Of a stretch of 46,817 nt of DNA, positions 6,988 to 14,462 are shown in pieces. How positions within the stretch are numbered: position 1 is the stretch's first letter; each line of letters begins with the position of its first letter. This DNA is from an uncultured Fibrobacter sp. (lineage in GTDB: Bacteria; Fibrobacterota; Fibrobacteria; Fibrobacterales; Fibrobacteraceae): contig NZ_CAMVDO010000022.1 in assembly GCF_947166265.1 (NCBI RefSeq), positions 1-46,817 on the forward strand. The letters run 5' to 3'. Under the pieces are notes generated by a model, which made no database searches, had not been told where the DNA came from, and saw only the letters and a program-made list of their open reading frames with translations. The position numbers and the translations under genes are program-made.

Positions 6988-7392
6988 TCAGTGATTTGAG
7001 TGAGCCTCGGCCTTGGCGAGGGATTGGGCCTTGTACTTGCGTGCGATAATCATCACTGCCCATACGGACGTGATAAATGCCGACATGGCAACACCCACCG
7101 TGGACATTTCCCGCACCATCTCGGAAACACCTTCGGGGCTTGTGGCTGCGGTAAAGAATGGATAGCTCCACATGAGTTCTCCGTTCATGACATGGTCGAT
7201 AATCAGGACGCCTGTTACGAGCCAGAGCATACGGGCGAGCAGGCGCAGGCTTTTATAGAAGGGCTGCGGAGCGCCAGAAACCTCGTCTTCAAGGTTCCTG
7301 GATTCACTTTTAGACTTGTCGGTCTGCTGCAACACGAGGGTTGCGATGGTGGTGACGACCGCTTCGGCCATGGGCACGACAAAACAGCACAT
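6988..7392 (-). CDS. Small three-helix membrane protein, first gene of the MerR-controlled unit
   Basis: A 134-residue protein with an AGGAGA ribosome-binding site 6-11 nt before the ATG. It has three hydrophobic segments, near 1-21 (CCFVVPMAEAVVTTIATLVL), 52-68 (LARMLWLVTGVLIIDHV) and 99-117 (VGVAMSAFITSVWAVMIIA), with a charged loop between the first two. I do not recognise a characterised family. The two N-terminal cysteines and the H-V-M-N near residue 70 may be functional. It is 56 nt upstream of the Tat-DUF362 gene and shares the promoter with the strongest MerR palindrome, so a role as membrane partner, anchor or electron path for that protein is plausible but inferred. Confidence 0.75.
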   Translation of the reverse strand: MCCFVVPMAEAVVTTIATLVLQQTDKSKSESRNLEDEVSGAPQPFYKSLRLLARMLWLVTGVLIIDHVMNGELMWSYPFFTAATSPEGVSEMVREMSTVGVAMSAFITSVWAVMIIARKYKAQSLAKAEAHSNH

Positions 7393-7422
7393 AAAATCTC
7401 CTTTTGAAAATGTTCTATAAGA

Positions 7423-7450
7423 AATATAACACCTAGAGTTTACTCTAGGT
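7423..7450 (-). promoter_or_regulatory. MerR-type promoter/operator of the membrane protein-DUF362 unit
   Basis: A perfect 20-bp inverted repeat, ACCTAGAGT-TT-ACTCTAGGT, occupies 7431-7450. On the minus strand its 18-bp core is followed, after 3 nt (TGT), by -10 TATATT (7428-7423). The same palindrome-3 nt-TATATT geometry occurs at larB. A -35 with 19-bp spacing would be the poor hexamer ATCACC, as expected for an activator-dependent promoter. Confidence 0.85.
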
Positions 7451-7485
7451 GATGAGTTTTTGTGAAAAAAGTTGAAAAATATTAT

Positions 7486-7501
7486 TTAGAGTTAACTCTA
7501 A
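7486..7501. promoter_or_regulatory. Third MerR-type palindrome, in front of merR
   Basis: TTAGAGTTAACTCTAA is a perfect 16-bp palindrome with the same half-site (TAGAGT/ACTCTA) as the two promoter sites. It lies 38 nt before the merR start, just upstream of the merR -10 box, and so probably mediates autoregulation. Confidence 0.75.
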
Positions 7502-7525
7502 CTCTATCGTTTGGGCGAAAATATT

Positions 7526-7531
7526 TATATT
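7526..7531 (+). promoter_or_regulatory. -10 box of the merR promoter
   Basis: TATATT lies 8 nt before the merR ATG, so the transcript start should fall within about two bases of the start codon. No Shine-Dalgarno is present, consistent with a leaderless mRNA. Confidence 0.55.
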
Positions 7532-7539
7532 TTGTAAAC

Positions 7540-7995
7540 ATGACTTACTCTATAGGCGATGTCGTCAAGAAGACAGGGCTTTCGGCCTATACCCTGCGCT
7601 ACTATGAAAAAGAGGGCCTGCTTCCCTTTGTCAAGAAGAACGCCTCGGGCGTGCGGGCCTACAGCGACGAAGATCTTCGCTGGCTTACCATGATTGAATG
7701 CCTCAAGGATTCGGGATTACAAATCAAGGAAATCCGCCAGTACATCGAGTGGTTCAACGAGGGCGATTCTACGCTTTCTCAAAGGCTGTCCCTTTTTGAA
7801 AACCGCCGCAAGATTCTTGAAAAGGAAATGGCCCGCCTTACGGTGGTCATGAACAAGATTCGCTACAAGGTACTCCTGTATCGGGAAGCCGTTCGGGTGG
7901 GCAACCTGGATGTCGCCACCAACGAAAGGCGGTTCCAACATCTGAAGAAAAGGTTGTTCGAGTCCCCGGACGATTTTGACAAGGTAACAGGCTAG
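7540..7995 (+). CDS. MerR-family regulator of the AdhR/NmlR type, single Cys54
   Basis: The ATG at 7540 (MTYSIGD) starts exactly at the MerR winged-helix domain; an upstream in-frame start would add an unconserved extension. The 151-residue protein has IGDVVKKTGLSAYTLRYYEKEGLLP, SGVRAYSDEDLRWL and MIECLKDSGLQIKEIRQYIEW, followed by a dimerisation helix. This fits the group containing AdhR and NmlR, which respond to aldehydes through one cysteine near position 52-54. Here C54 is the only cysteine. Palindromes of the NmlR/AdhR type occur in this locus at larB, at 7431 and before merR, so these are its likely targets. The inducer is inferred only. Confidence 0.9.
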   Translation: MTYSIGDVVKKTGLSAYTLRYYEKEGLLPFVKKNASGVRAYSDEDLRWLTMIECLKDSGLQIKEIRQYIEWFNEGDSTLSQRLSLFENRRKILEKEMARLTVVMNKIRYKVLLYREAVRVGNLDVATNERRFQHLKKRLFESPDDFDKVTG

Positions 7996-7997
7996 AC

Positions 7998-9080
7998 GTG
8001 AAAAAATTAATGAAGAAAAAGAAAAATATGATTATCGCACTTTCGACCCTTTTTATTCTGGGAACCGTTGGCGTGCTATTCCTGAACCAGGCAAAATTTG
8101 GGCGTATTCCTCAAGGCGATCGTCTTGAACGCATCAAGCAGTCACCGCATTACGATGGTCAAAAGTTCGTGAATGACGAAAAGACCGTCATGATGACAGG
8201 CGATAAGAACTTGTTTGAAACGACGCTTGAATTCTTGTTCGGCAAAAGATCGCAAACCGTTCCCGATACAGCGCTAACAGTCGTCAAGACGGATTTGAAA
8301 ATGCTCCCTGCCGATAAGGATTGGATTGTCTGGTTCGGACACTCTTCGTATTTGATGAACTTATCTGGGAAGAAGATTCTTGTGGATCCCGTATTTTATC
8401 AGGGTTCGCCAGTAAGCTTTGTGAACAAGATGTTCAAGGGAACCGACGTTTACAAGCCTGTTGACATGCCGGATATCGATTGCCTGGTTATTTCGCACGA
8501 TCATTGGGATCATCTGGATTATCAGGCCGTGAAGGAACTCGAACCGCGCGTAAAGCGTGTGGTGACGGGGCTTGGTGTGGGTGAACATTTTGAATACTGG
8601 GGATATCCCGTTGAAAAACTTACGGAACTCGACTGGTGGGATTCCGCCGACTTGGGCGAAGGCTTTAACGTGACGGCGACTCCGGCAAGGCATTTTTCGG
8701 GCCGTGATCTGCACCAGAACAAGACTCTGTGGGCGTCTTTCGCGTTCAAGTCCCCAAAACGCACCGTTTGGATTGGTGGCGATACGGGGTACGGTCCGCA
8801 CTTCGAGAAAATCGGAAAGAAATTTACCGACATCGATTTGGCGATTCTTGAAAACGGGCAGTATAACAAGGACTGGTCGCTCATCCACACCATGCCGGAA
8901 TACCTGGGCAAGGAAATGGTGGAACTCGGTGCGAACCGCTACATGACTGTTCACCATTCCAAGTTCTGCTTGAGCAAGCATTCATACATGGAACCGCTGG
9001 AAAACGCGAAACGGGCTGCCCAGGAATCGGGCAAGCCCGTATTGATGCCGAAAATAGGCGAAGTCGTGTACTTGGAGTAA
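7998..9080 (+). CDS. MBL-fold metal-dependent hydrolase (NAPE-PLD/UlaG-like), membrane-anchored
   Basis: A 360-residue protein with a basic then hydrophobic N-terminus (MIIALSTLFILGTVGVLFL), probably an anchor or uncleaved signal, and a metallo-beta-lactamase fold. Motifs seen: WFGHSSYLMN with ILVDPVF, SHDHWDHLD (H-x-H-x-D-H), ATPARHFSGRD, WIGGDTGYG and MTVHHSKF. This fits COG2220 hydrolases such as NAPE-PLD-like enzymes; the substrate is unknown. The GTG at 7998 is 2 nt after the merR stop; in-frame ATGs at 8010 and 8028 are alternatives. Tight linkage suggests co-transcription with merR and a link to the same stimulus. Confidence 0.85.
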   Translation: MKKLMKKKKNMIIALSTLFILGTVGVLFLNQAKFGRIPQGDRLERIKQSPHYDGQKFVNDEKTVMMTGDKNLFETTLEFLFGKRSQTVPDTALTVVKTDLKMLPADKDWIVWFGHSSYLMNLSGKKILVDPVFYQGSPVSFVNKMFKGTDVYKPVDMPDIDCLVISHDHWDHLDYQAVKELEPRVKRVVTGLGVGEHFEYWGYPVEKLTELDWWDSADLGEGFNVTATPARHFSGRDLHQNKTLWASFAFKSPKRTVWIGGDTGYGPHFEKIGKKFTDIDLAILENGQYNKDWSLIHTMPEYLGKEMVELGANRYMTVHHSKFCLSKHSYMEPLENAKRAAQESGKPVLMPKIGEVVYLE

Positions 9081-9266
9081 GCGAAATCGTTGGCGCGATT
9101 CAGAAGCAAAGCGAATGATGCGCCATGTGATGCTACAACTTATTTTTTTTCTTCAAACGGAACTAAGGAAACGCTGCTAGGTAAATCATTGCTCCCGATA
9201 CCTGTAAAAAAATATTCATTTCAATAAAAAGGTAAGCCCTCTTTTTTAATTATGGCTGAAAATACA

Positions 9267-9288
9267 GGTTTTACGGGCGATAAAAACC
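9267..9288 (-). terminator. Possible terminator after the AraC-type gene
   Basis: GGTTTTTA and TAAAACC (minus strand) flank a TCGCCCG loop, a few nt past the stop at 9294. The stem is AT-rich and the T-run is weak. Confidence 0.35.
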
Positions 9289-9293
9289 CAAAT

Positions 9294-10190
9294 TTATTCT
9301 TTTTTATCGCGGAAAGCCTTAGGCGTCATCCCAGTCATGCGTCTGAAAAATTTCCCGAACAGGCTTGCATCAATAAAGTTTAGCTCGTTAGAAATTTCTT
9401 GAATGTTCTTTTGTGACGATTGTAAAAGGACTTTCGCGTCTAGGGCGATAAATTCGTCAATCCATTGTTTTGCGCCTTTGCCACTCAGTTCTTCAACAAC
9501 GGTAGAAAGGTATTTAGGGGTGACGCAAAGTTCATAGGCGTAATACTTGACGCTGTGTTCTTTACGGTGACGCTCTTCGACTTTTTGTAAGAAAGCGTTG
9601 AATAATGCATTCTTGCGGCTAGATCCCTGTGATTCAACGCTTCTTTCTGTTAAAATTTCAGTGCATTCAAAGGCTATGGATAGCACAAGGTTTTTAATGA
9701 TTTGATAGTGGTAACGATTGTCTTTTGTAACTTTTATTTTTTCTTGCAGGTGCCTGAAGGATTTTTTTAATTGCTCAAAATCTTCACCATCTCTTTGTTG
9801 GAACGGAGCTTGCTTTGCATACTGAATAAATTGTAAACTGTCTTTGATTTGGGACATTAAGTCGTTCATCATGTCTATGGAACATGCAATGCATAACGGT
9901 TTTAAGTCGTCGCTTGTGTGAATGACATGGATGGTTTGGCCTGGAAATACTACAAAAACGCACCCCTTTTTCAACTCGTATGTTGTTGTATTCACTTCAA
10001 TTGTACTGTTACCTCTTTCGATTAAGAAAAAGATAATGCCTTGCAGATAAAAATAACCGGAGGTTTCTAATCCTTCAATGTTATCAAAAAAGACAATTTT
10101 CCCTGGAATAGTATTGGACTGCTTTAAGAAGTCTAATAGGGAAATATCGACTTTTCTTATGTTATTTTCGTTTATGGATTTTCTTTTCAT
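9294..10190 (-). CDS. AraC-family transcriptional regulator
   Basis: A 298-residue regulator. The N-terminal ~160 residues form a cupin-like sensor (GIIFFLIERGNSTIEVNTTTYELKKGCVFVVFPGQ). The C-terminal ~100 residues form the double helix-turn-helix domain, with YYAYELCVTPKYLSTVVEELSG and ISNELNFIDASLFGKFFRRMTGMTPKAFR. The ligand is unknown. The gene stands alone, 150 nt from the CDF transporter, which is read in the same direction. A long imperfect inverted repeat lies directly upstream of its start and may be an autoregulatory site. It is more AT-rich than the neighbouring operon. Confidence 0.9.
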   Translation of the reverse strand: MKRKSINENNIRKVDISLLDFLKQSNTIPGKIVFFDNIEGLETSGYFYLQGIIFFLIERGNSTIEVNTTTYELKKGCVFVVFPGQTIHVIHTSDDLKPLCIACSIDMMNDLMSQIKDSLQFIQYAKQAPFQQRDGEDFEQLKKSFRHLQEKIKVTKDNRYHYQIIKNLVLSIAFECTEILTERSVESQGSSRKNALFNAFLQKVEERHRKEHSVKYYAYELCVTPKYLSTVVEELSGKGAKQWIDEFIALDAKVLLQSSQKNIQEISNELNFIDASLFGKFFRRMTGMTPKAFRDKKE

Positions 10191-10200
10191 AAAATTATAA

Positions 10201-10258
10201 AACGACTATTTGGAAATTTTCATTGTTAAAATTACCTTAAAATTTCCTAAATAGTTGT
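10201..10258. promoter_or_regulatory. Imperfect inverted repeat upstream of the AraC-type gene
   Basis: AACGACTATTTGGAAATTTT at 10201-10220 is mirrored by AAAATTTCCTAAATAGTTGT at 10239-10258, with one indel and one mismatch. It starts 10 nt before the AraC start codon, so it is a candidate operator or leader hairpin. Confidence 0.5.
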
Positions 10259-10341
10259 AAAAATCTACAAATAATCGTCAAAATTCCTGTTTTTGAGGGA
10301 ATTTTGATCTAAATCTCTTTTGCAGGTCTGGTTATCGCACT

Positions 10342-11454
10342 TTACGATGCGTCGATGTCGGCGTTAATATGCAGATCGTAGCCGGGGTAGGCTTCGCCGA
10401 TTTCCTTGTAAAGGATGTCGAGGCCTTCCTGCGGCTTGATTTCAAAATTCATGACTACGTCGAAACGGATTGCCTTTTCTTCGAAGTTTACGTAAAAGCC
10501 GTGGAGCTGCAAAGCCCATTCATGTGCTTTTACAAGCTTCAAAATGTTGCTGCGGATTTCGGCAGATTTGTCGTTCTTGGTGTTGTATGAATAAACGCCC
10601 ACGCCCGTCAGAAGTACGCCGGTTTCCTTGTGTACGCGTGCCTGCACCCTGCGGGTGAGTTCGTCGAGTTCTTCGACGGTCATGGTGTCGGGGAGTTCCA
10701 GGTGCACGGAACCGAGGAACTTGTCCGGGCCGTAATTGTTGAGAATGACATCGTAGGCGCCGTGGACTTGCGGTTCTTCGGTGAGCAACTTCTTGATTTT
10801 CTTGACCAGGTCGCCGTCGGCGCGCTTGCCCAGAATGTCGTCCAGGGTTTCGATGAGCATGCCGATGCCCGACTTGATGATGAATCCGGAAATCACGAGA
10901 CCCACGTAGGCTTCAAGGGAAATTTCCGTGAGAACGAAGACGATGGCCGAGGCCAGCACCGAAAGGGAGAGGATGGCGTCGAACAGCGCGTCTGCGCCCG
11001 ATGCCACGAGAGCGCCCGAGTTCACGCGTTCGCCCTGGCTTTTCACAAATTTGCCGAGCACGAGTTTCACCACCACCGCCGAGGCGATAATCACCAGCGA
11101 AACCGTGGAGTAGTCCGCTGCTTCGGGGTGAATGATTTTCTTGACGGATTCCACTGCCGAAGTTCCGCCGGCGTAGAGCACGATTGCCGCGACCACCATG
11201 GCGCTCAGGTATTCGATTCGCCCGTAGCCGAGCGGATGTTTTTTGTCGGGCAACTTGTTTGAAAGCTTTGCGCCCACAATCGTAATGACCGAGGAGAGTG
11301 CATCGGAAAGGTTGTTCACCGCGTCGAGTGTCACGGCAATAGAGTTGGTCGCAAAGCCGACGAATGCCTTGAACGCCGACAGCACGATGTTTGCTGCAAT
11401 GCCGATGATGCTTGTTCGGACAATGACCTTTTGGCGGTTTTCCGTTTCGTTCAT
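10342..11454 (-). CDS. Cation diffusion facilitator (CDF) family metal transporter
   Basis: A 370-residue CDF protein that should export divalent metal ions from the cytoplasm by proton antiport. Six membrane helices fill the first ~210 residues. Helix II has LDAVNNLSDALSS and helix V has SGADALFDAIL, the paired acidic metal-site motifs. The histidine often found in Zn-type CDF sites is absent, so Mn or Fe is as likely as Zn. The C-terminal cytoplasmic domain (VHGAYDVILNNYGPDKFLGSVHLELP) is typical; a further ~90 residues (ILKLVKAHEWALQLHGFYV onward) form an extra domain. It is the last gene of the operon from 13379, 13 nt after the acetyltransferase gene, with an AGGA ribosome-binding site. 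Confidence 0.9.
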   Translation of the reverse strand: MNETENRQKVIVRTSIIGIAANIVLSAFKAFVGFATNSIAVTLDAVNNLSDALSSVITIVGAKLSNKLPDKKHPLGYGRIEYLSAMVVAAIVLYAGGTSAVESVKKIIHPEAADYSTVSLVIIASAVVVKLVLGKFVKSQGERVNSGALVASGADALFDAILSLSVLASAIVFVLTEISLEAYVGLVISGFIIKSGIGMLIETLDDILGKRADGDLVKKIKKLLTEEPQVHGAYDVILNNYGPDKFLGSVHLELPDTMTVEELDELTRRVQARVHKETGVLLTGVGVYSYNTKNDKSAEIRSNILKLVKAHEWALQLHGFYVNFEEKAIRFDVVMNFEIKPQEGLDILYKEIGEAYPGYDLHINADIDAS

Positions 11455-11467
11455 AATGATTCCTGTT

Positions 11468-12046
11468 TTACTCGACTTTCTTCAATACCCTGCACGGATT
11501 TCCGACGGCAACGACGCCTGCGGGGATGTCGCGGGTCACGACGCTGCCCGCCCCGATGACGCTCCCTTCGCCGATGGTAACGCCCGCGCAGATGGTGACG
11601 TTGCCTGCAATCCAGCAGTTATTCCCGATGGTGATGGGCTTCGCGTATTCGTTGTCTGTAAGTGTTCCGTCGGGTTTCTTGAACATGTTGCGTTCCTGCC
11701 AGCGGAGCGGATGCAGGGGAGTGTAGATGGCAACATTCGGGCCGAAAAAGACGTTCTTGCCGATGGTGACCGGTGCGCAGTCGAGAACGGTGAAGTTGAA
11801 GTTCGCGTAGGTGTTTTCGCCGATTTGCGTATTCACGCCGTAGTCGAAGAAAATTGGGCCCTGCAGGTACACGCCTGGCTCGCGCTTTACAAACAGTTTG
11901 TCCAAGATGCTTTCGCGCTCGTCGTCCGTCTCGTCGAGGTTGTTGTACTGGCGGCACAGGGAATGCGCGGTCTGGCGCAGTCTTACGAGTTCAGCGTCGG
12001 AGGGGTCGTAAAGCTCGCCCGCGAGCATCTTTTCTTTTTCGGTCAT
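11468..12046 (-). CDS. Maltose/galactoside O-acetyltransferase-like enzyme (left-handed beta-helix)
   Basis: A 192-residue acetyl-CoA-dependent O-acetyltransferase of the Maa/LacA group, using sugars or a related small acceptor. It begins with the Mac domain (EKEKMLAGELYDPSDAELVRLR), followed by hexapeptide-repeat turns (ITIGNNCWIAGNVTICAGVTIGEGSVIGAGSVV) and the end motif VGNPCRVLKKV. The catalytic histidine lies in TPLHPLRWQER. It sits 10 nt after the flavodoxin-fold gene and 13 nt before the CDF gene. The substrate cannot be told from sequence. Confidence 0.9.
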   Translation of the reverse strand: MTEKEKMLAGELYDPSDAELVRLRQTAHSLCRQYNNLDETDDERESILDKLFVKREPGVYLQGPIFFDYGVNTQIGENTYANFNFTVLDCAPVTIGKNVFFGPNVAIYTPLHPLRWQERNMFKKPDGTLTDNEYAKPITIGNNCWIAGNVTICAGVTIGEGSVIGAGSVVTRDIPAGVVAVGNPCRVLKKVE

Positions 12047-12056
12047 GCTTTAACTC

Positions 12057-12638
12057 TTAGCGGATAAAGTTCGTGAACACCTTCTTCTCGGCGACAGGCT
12101 GCGAAACGCCCGCCTGCTTGCCTGCTTCGATGCTCTTAAGGAGCCATGCCATGTTGCGACCGAGTTCACGCATGATCTGCACGCCTTCTTCGTCCTTGAG
12201 CACATCTTCGGGGCTGGAACCGTGGACCATGTTCCAGTAGCGCGATGCCACGAGGGGTTGCTGCGCGAATGCGGGGTACTTGTTCAGCGCGTCGAGAGTG
12301 GCGCTGGTGCCTGCGCGGCGTGCCGATGCGACCGTGGCGGCGGGCTTGAAAAGGAGTTCCGCTTCGGCGAGGCCGTAGAGCCTGTCGAGGAACATCAGCA
12401 TTTCGCCGCTGGGGGAGGCGTAGTAGACCGGCGAGCCGTAGACCACGGCGTCGGCGGATTTCAAGATTTCCTTGGCTTCGTGGACAACGGCATCCGTTTC
12501 GCCCTTGAGCACGCGGCCCCCGACAAAGAAAATTTCGGTTTCGATGCCCGCGGCGTTGAGCTCGCCCGCGACAATGTTCAGGGCGGTGTAGGTGCAGCCC
12601 TTTTCGCGACGGCTGCCATTAAACAAGACAACTTTCAT
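12057..12638 (-). CDS. NADPH-dependent FMN reductase / flavodoxin-fold oxidoreductase
   Basis: A 193-residue flavodoxin-fold protein of the iron-sulfur flavoprotein/NADPH-FMN reductase group. FNGSRREKGCTYTAL at 6-20 is the FMN phosphate-binding loop and YGSPVYYASPSGEM the second FMN loop. The C-terminus lacks an iron-sulfur cysteine cluster. It should bind FMN and reduce small substrates or serve as an electron carrier. It is 14 nt downstream of the 61-aa gene and 10 nt upstream of the acetyltransferase gene in a tight operon. Confidence 0.88.
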   Translation of the reverse strand: MKVVLFNGSRREKGCTYTALNIVAGELNAAGIETEIFFVGGRVLKGETDAVVHEAKEILKSADAVVYGSPVYYASPSGEMLMFLDRLYGLAEAELLFKPAATVASARRAGTSATLDALNKYPAFAQQPLVASRYWNMVHGSSPEDVLKDEEGVQIMRELGRNMAWLLKSIEAGKQAGVSQPVAEKKVFTNFIR

Positions 12639-12652
12639 GATAAACTCCGGTG

Positions 12653-12838
12653 TTAGATTCGGAAACGGTCGATTTCTTCTTTTGTCAACTCACTCATCGG
12701 TTTCCCGACTTTTTCTGCGTAACGCGACAATTCCAGCAGGTTGACATGCATTGAAGGCGCGTCCTTGTATGGGTCAGGAACCGCCTTGTAGGCTTCCATG
12801 GATTCCGCGAGGATTACGGGTCCTTTAGTTCCATTCAT
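12653..12838 (-). CDS. Small hypothetical protein paired with the GNAT-like gene
   Basis: A 61-residue soluble protein whose ATG overlaps the end of the GNAT-like gene by 14 nt, so it is probably translationally coupled. It has 'AVPDPYKDAP' and a helical C-terminus (LLELSRYAEKVGKPMSELTKEEIDRFRI). I do not recognise a named family. The overlap suggests that it works with the GNAT-like protein, as a cofactor or neutralising partner, but nothing in the sequence proves a toxin-antitoxin role. Confidence 0.65.
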   Translation of the reverse strand: MNGTKGPVILAESMEAYKAVPDPYKDAPSMHVNLLELSRYAEKVGKPMSELTKEEIDRFRI

Positions 12839-13379
12839 AGGTGTATGTCTCCAATAGTTGTTTTGCCGCTTTTTCGTTCACGAAAAATTGGTATTCGTGC
12901 AAAGCGCCCAGGAATACTGCGCCTAGTATTTCAATATAGTGTTTTAAGAGCTTTTTGTTAAGGGCAAAACCGTGAATAGCGCCCTCATAGCCCCATTGGA
13001 TGGATTTATCCGCCGCGATTGCAAAAAGATGCCCGCCAACCCCAGTGTATTTTTGCGATCCGTTCAGAAGTTTGTTGTTATGGGGAGCCGTACATGCCCA
13101 GTGAATATAGGCAGCGATGGAATTTTTGTCGTTTTTTACCCCGACAAGTCCCTGGATTTCGTTGTTTTCTTTCAGGGCGAGGGCGAAAACCTCGACATTA
13201 TTGGGAATATCAATCCAGTTGATTCCCCATCCGTTCTTTTCGTTGAATTTCTTGAGAAAAGAGCGGCTTTCTATCTTGAAGACCACTGTTTCCTTGATTT
13301 CCCCGGTTTCGGTATCCTTGAGGCAGGGAACAATTTCGTCAAGCCAAATGCCGACACCACCAATTTTTACATCATTCAT
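12825..13379 (-). CDS. GNAT-like acetyltransferase-fold protein
   Basis: The start at 13379 (MNDVKIGG) has a GGAGG ribosome-binding site 5-9 nt upstream; a longer frame from 13451 lacks one. The product has 184 residues. The middle reads VFALALKENNEIQGLVGV, then YIHWACTAPHN, then KYTGVGGHLFAIAADKSIQWGYEGAIHGFALNK in pieces, a pattern of strand 4, strand 5 and the G-x-G-G acetyl-CoA loop of GNAT enzymes. The acceptor is unknown. It is first in a five-gene operon and overlaps the 61-aa gene. It starts the more AT-rich stretch towards 17 kb. Confidence 0.6.
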   Translation of the reverse strand: MNDVKIGGVGIWLDEIVPCLKDTETGEIKETVVFKIESRSFLKKFNEKNGWGINWIDIPNNVEVFALALKENNEIQGLVGVKNDKNSIAAYIHWACTAPHNNKLLNGSQKYTGVGGHLFAIAADKSIQWGYEGAIHGFALNKKLLKHYIEILGAVFLGALHEYQFFVNEKAAKQLLETYTYEWN

Positions 13380-13662
13380 ATTTACCTCCGACCGCCTACA
13401 TGCGAAAAAGGCGGCTGTTTTAGTGTGCCCTGCAAATATAAAATTCTTCAATGTCAGAATATGACGCTTTTAGATTTTGCGGGAAATTTTTATTTGAAAC
13501 TGGTCGAAATTGACGCAAAAACTGCAAATCAATTATTGATAGGTAAATTGAAATTTTGAAATCACAAAATGTGATTTCAAGTTGGGTTTGGGGATGGTTT
13601 TCGTGGAAAAGATGAGTACTAGCCAAATTAGGCATAAAAATGTTATATTGCCATTAAGCAAT

Positions 13663-14043
13663 ATGATGTACCCCTTCATGACATTAGACGATAATGCTGA
13701 AATTGTCCATTCCGAAATGGGCAAGGATGGCCGTGTCAAGGTGTACATTGAAAAACCCGATGCAAAAAACGGTTTTCATCGGGCAACATGCTATTTACCC
13801 ACTTATACTTGGGAAGATATATTCGGTTTTTCAGATGAGGAAATCGATCGCTATAAGAAGGTGATTGAATCAACGGCTCATTTGATAATGGAATTTTCTC
13901 AGAAAGGTGGGTTTAGCAATGCCGCTCAGAATGTTGAAAACGGCATGGATGCTCTATGGGTTTCTGATAAGTGGAACAATGAAAAGAATGAAGAAATACT
14001 AAAAGAGCATCTGCGAACGCCTTACAAGGGAAATGTCCCTTAA
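13663..14043 (+). CDS. Hypothetical protein, 126 aa
   Basis: I place the start at ATG 13663 (or 13666) because TATATT at 13644-13649 is a likely -10 box, making the upstream frame to 13582 untranslated. The product starts MMYPFMTLDDNAEIVHSEM. It continues with a short beta-rich part (GRVKVYIEKPD), a 'CYLPTYTWEDIFGFSDEEI' segment and a helix (SSTAHLIMEFSQKGG-like, residues ~70-90). It has no membrane segment. The function is unknown to me. It converges on the 59-aa gene. Confidence 0.6.
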   Translation: MMYPFMTLDDNAEIVHSEMGKDGRVKVYIEKPDAKNGFHRATCYLPTYTWEDIFGFSDEEIDRYKKVIESTAHLIMEFSQKGGFSNAAQNVENGMDALWVSDKWNNEKNEEILKEHLRTPYKGNVP

Positions 14044-14066
14044 TTCGTGAGTCGCTGAATCACAAA

Positions 14067-14246
14067 TTACGGAAAATGGGCGTTCTCGCACATCTTTTCA
14101 ATTTCATCGAAAAAACGTTTGGTGGCATCGGCATTTGCCTTGCGGGCGTCTTCGGCAGCTTCCCTCATAATTTGGGCAAGCATTTCATCGGTCGGATCTT
14201 CCAAGTCCGTCAATCTATAAGAATCAATGCTTTTTGTCGTTGTCAT
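14067..14246 (-). CDS. Small hypothetical protein, 59 aa
   Basis: The start at 14246 (MTTTKSIDSYRL) is preferred because GAGTCCC lies upstream and the longer frame from 14303 is unlike the rest. It is acidic and helical (LTDLEDPTDEMLAQIMREAAEDARKAN as two pieces), with a charged C-terminus. Proteins with an N-terminal 'PTDEML..IMREAAE' segment are common small helical proteins in gut bacteria and may be antitoxin-like, but no toxin partner is adjacent in the same direction. Function is not assigned. Confidence 0.55.
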   Translation of the reverse strand: MTTTKSIDSYRLTDLEDPTDEMLAQIMREAAEDARKANADATKRFFDEIEKMCENAHFP

Positions 14247-14462
14247 AGGGACTCCTTGGTGCCTTATCGCAGATAATATACATATTTCTGTGCAAAAGCG
14301 CAAGTTTAGGGTGGTTTGGCGTCAAAAATACGTCTGTATTCATGCGAAAATCCACAAATTTGCGCGACATTGTCTCGCAAATTGCAGAAAATGGGCGGTT
14401 GGGCTCTATTATACCCCTTTTATATAGTTTTTGTCCGAAAGTAAATTATCTTTTGTTGTATA

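Noticed and set aside
5927-7171. Longer DUF362 protein starting at 7171
   Set aside because: The extra 80 residues read through the end of the membrane gene in another frame and through a dispersed repeat. The Tat signal MDRRDFLK at 6931 is a natural start.
12653-13379. Firm call of a TacAT-type toxin-antitoxin pair
   Set aside because: The gene order is reversed, the small protein is not RHH-like and the genes lead a metabolic operon. It is kept only as a low-interest possibility.
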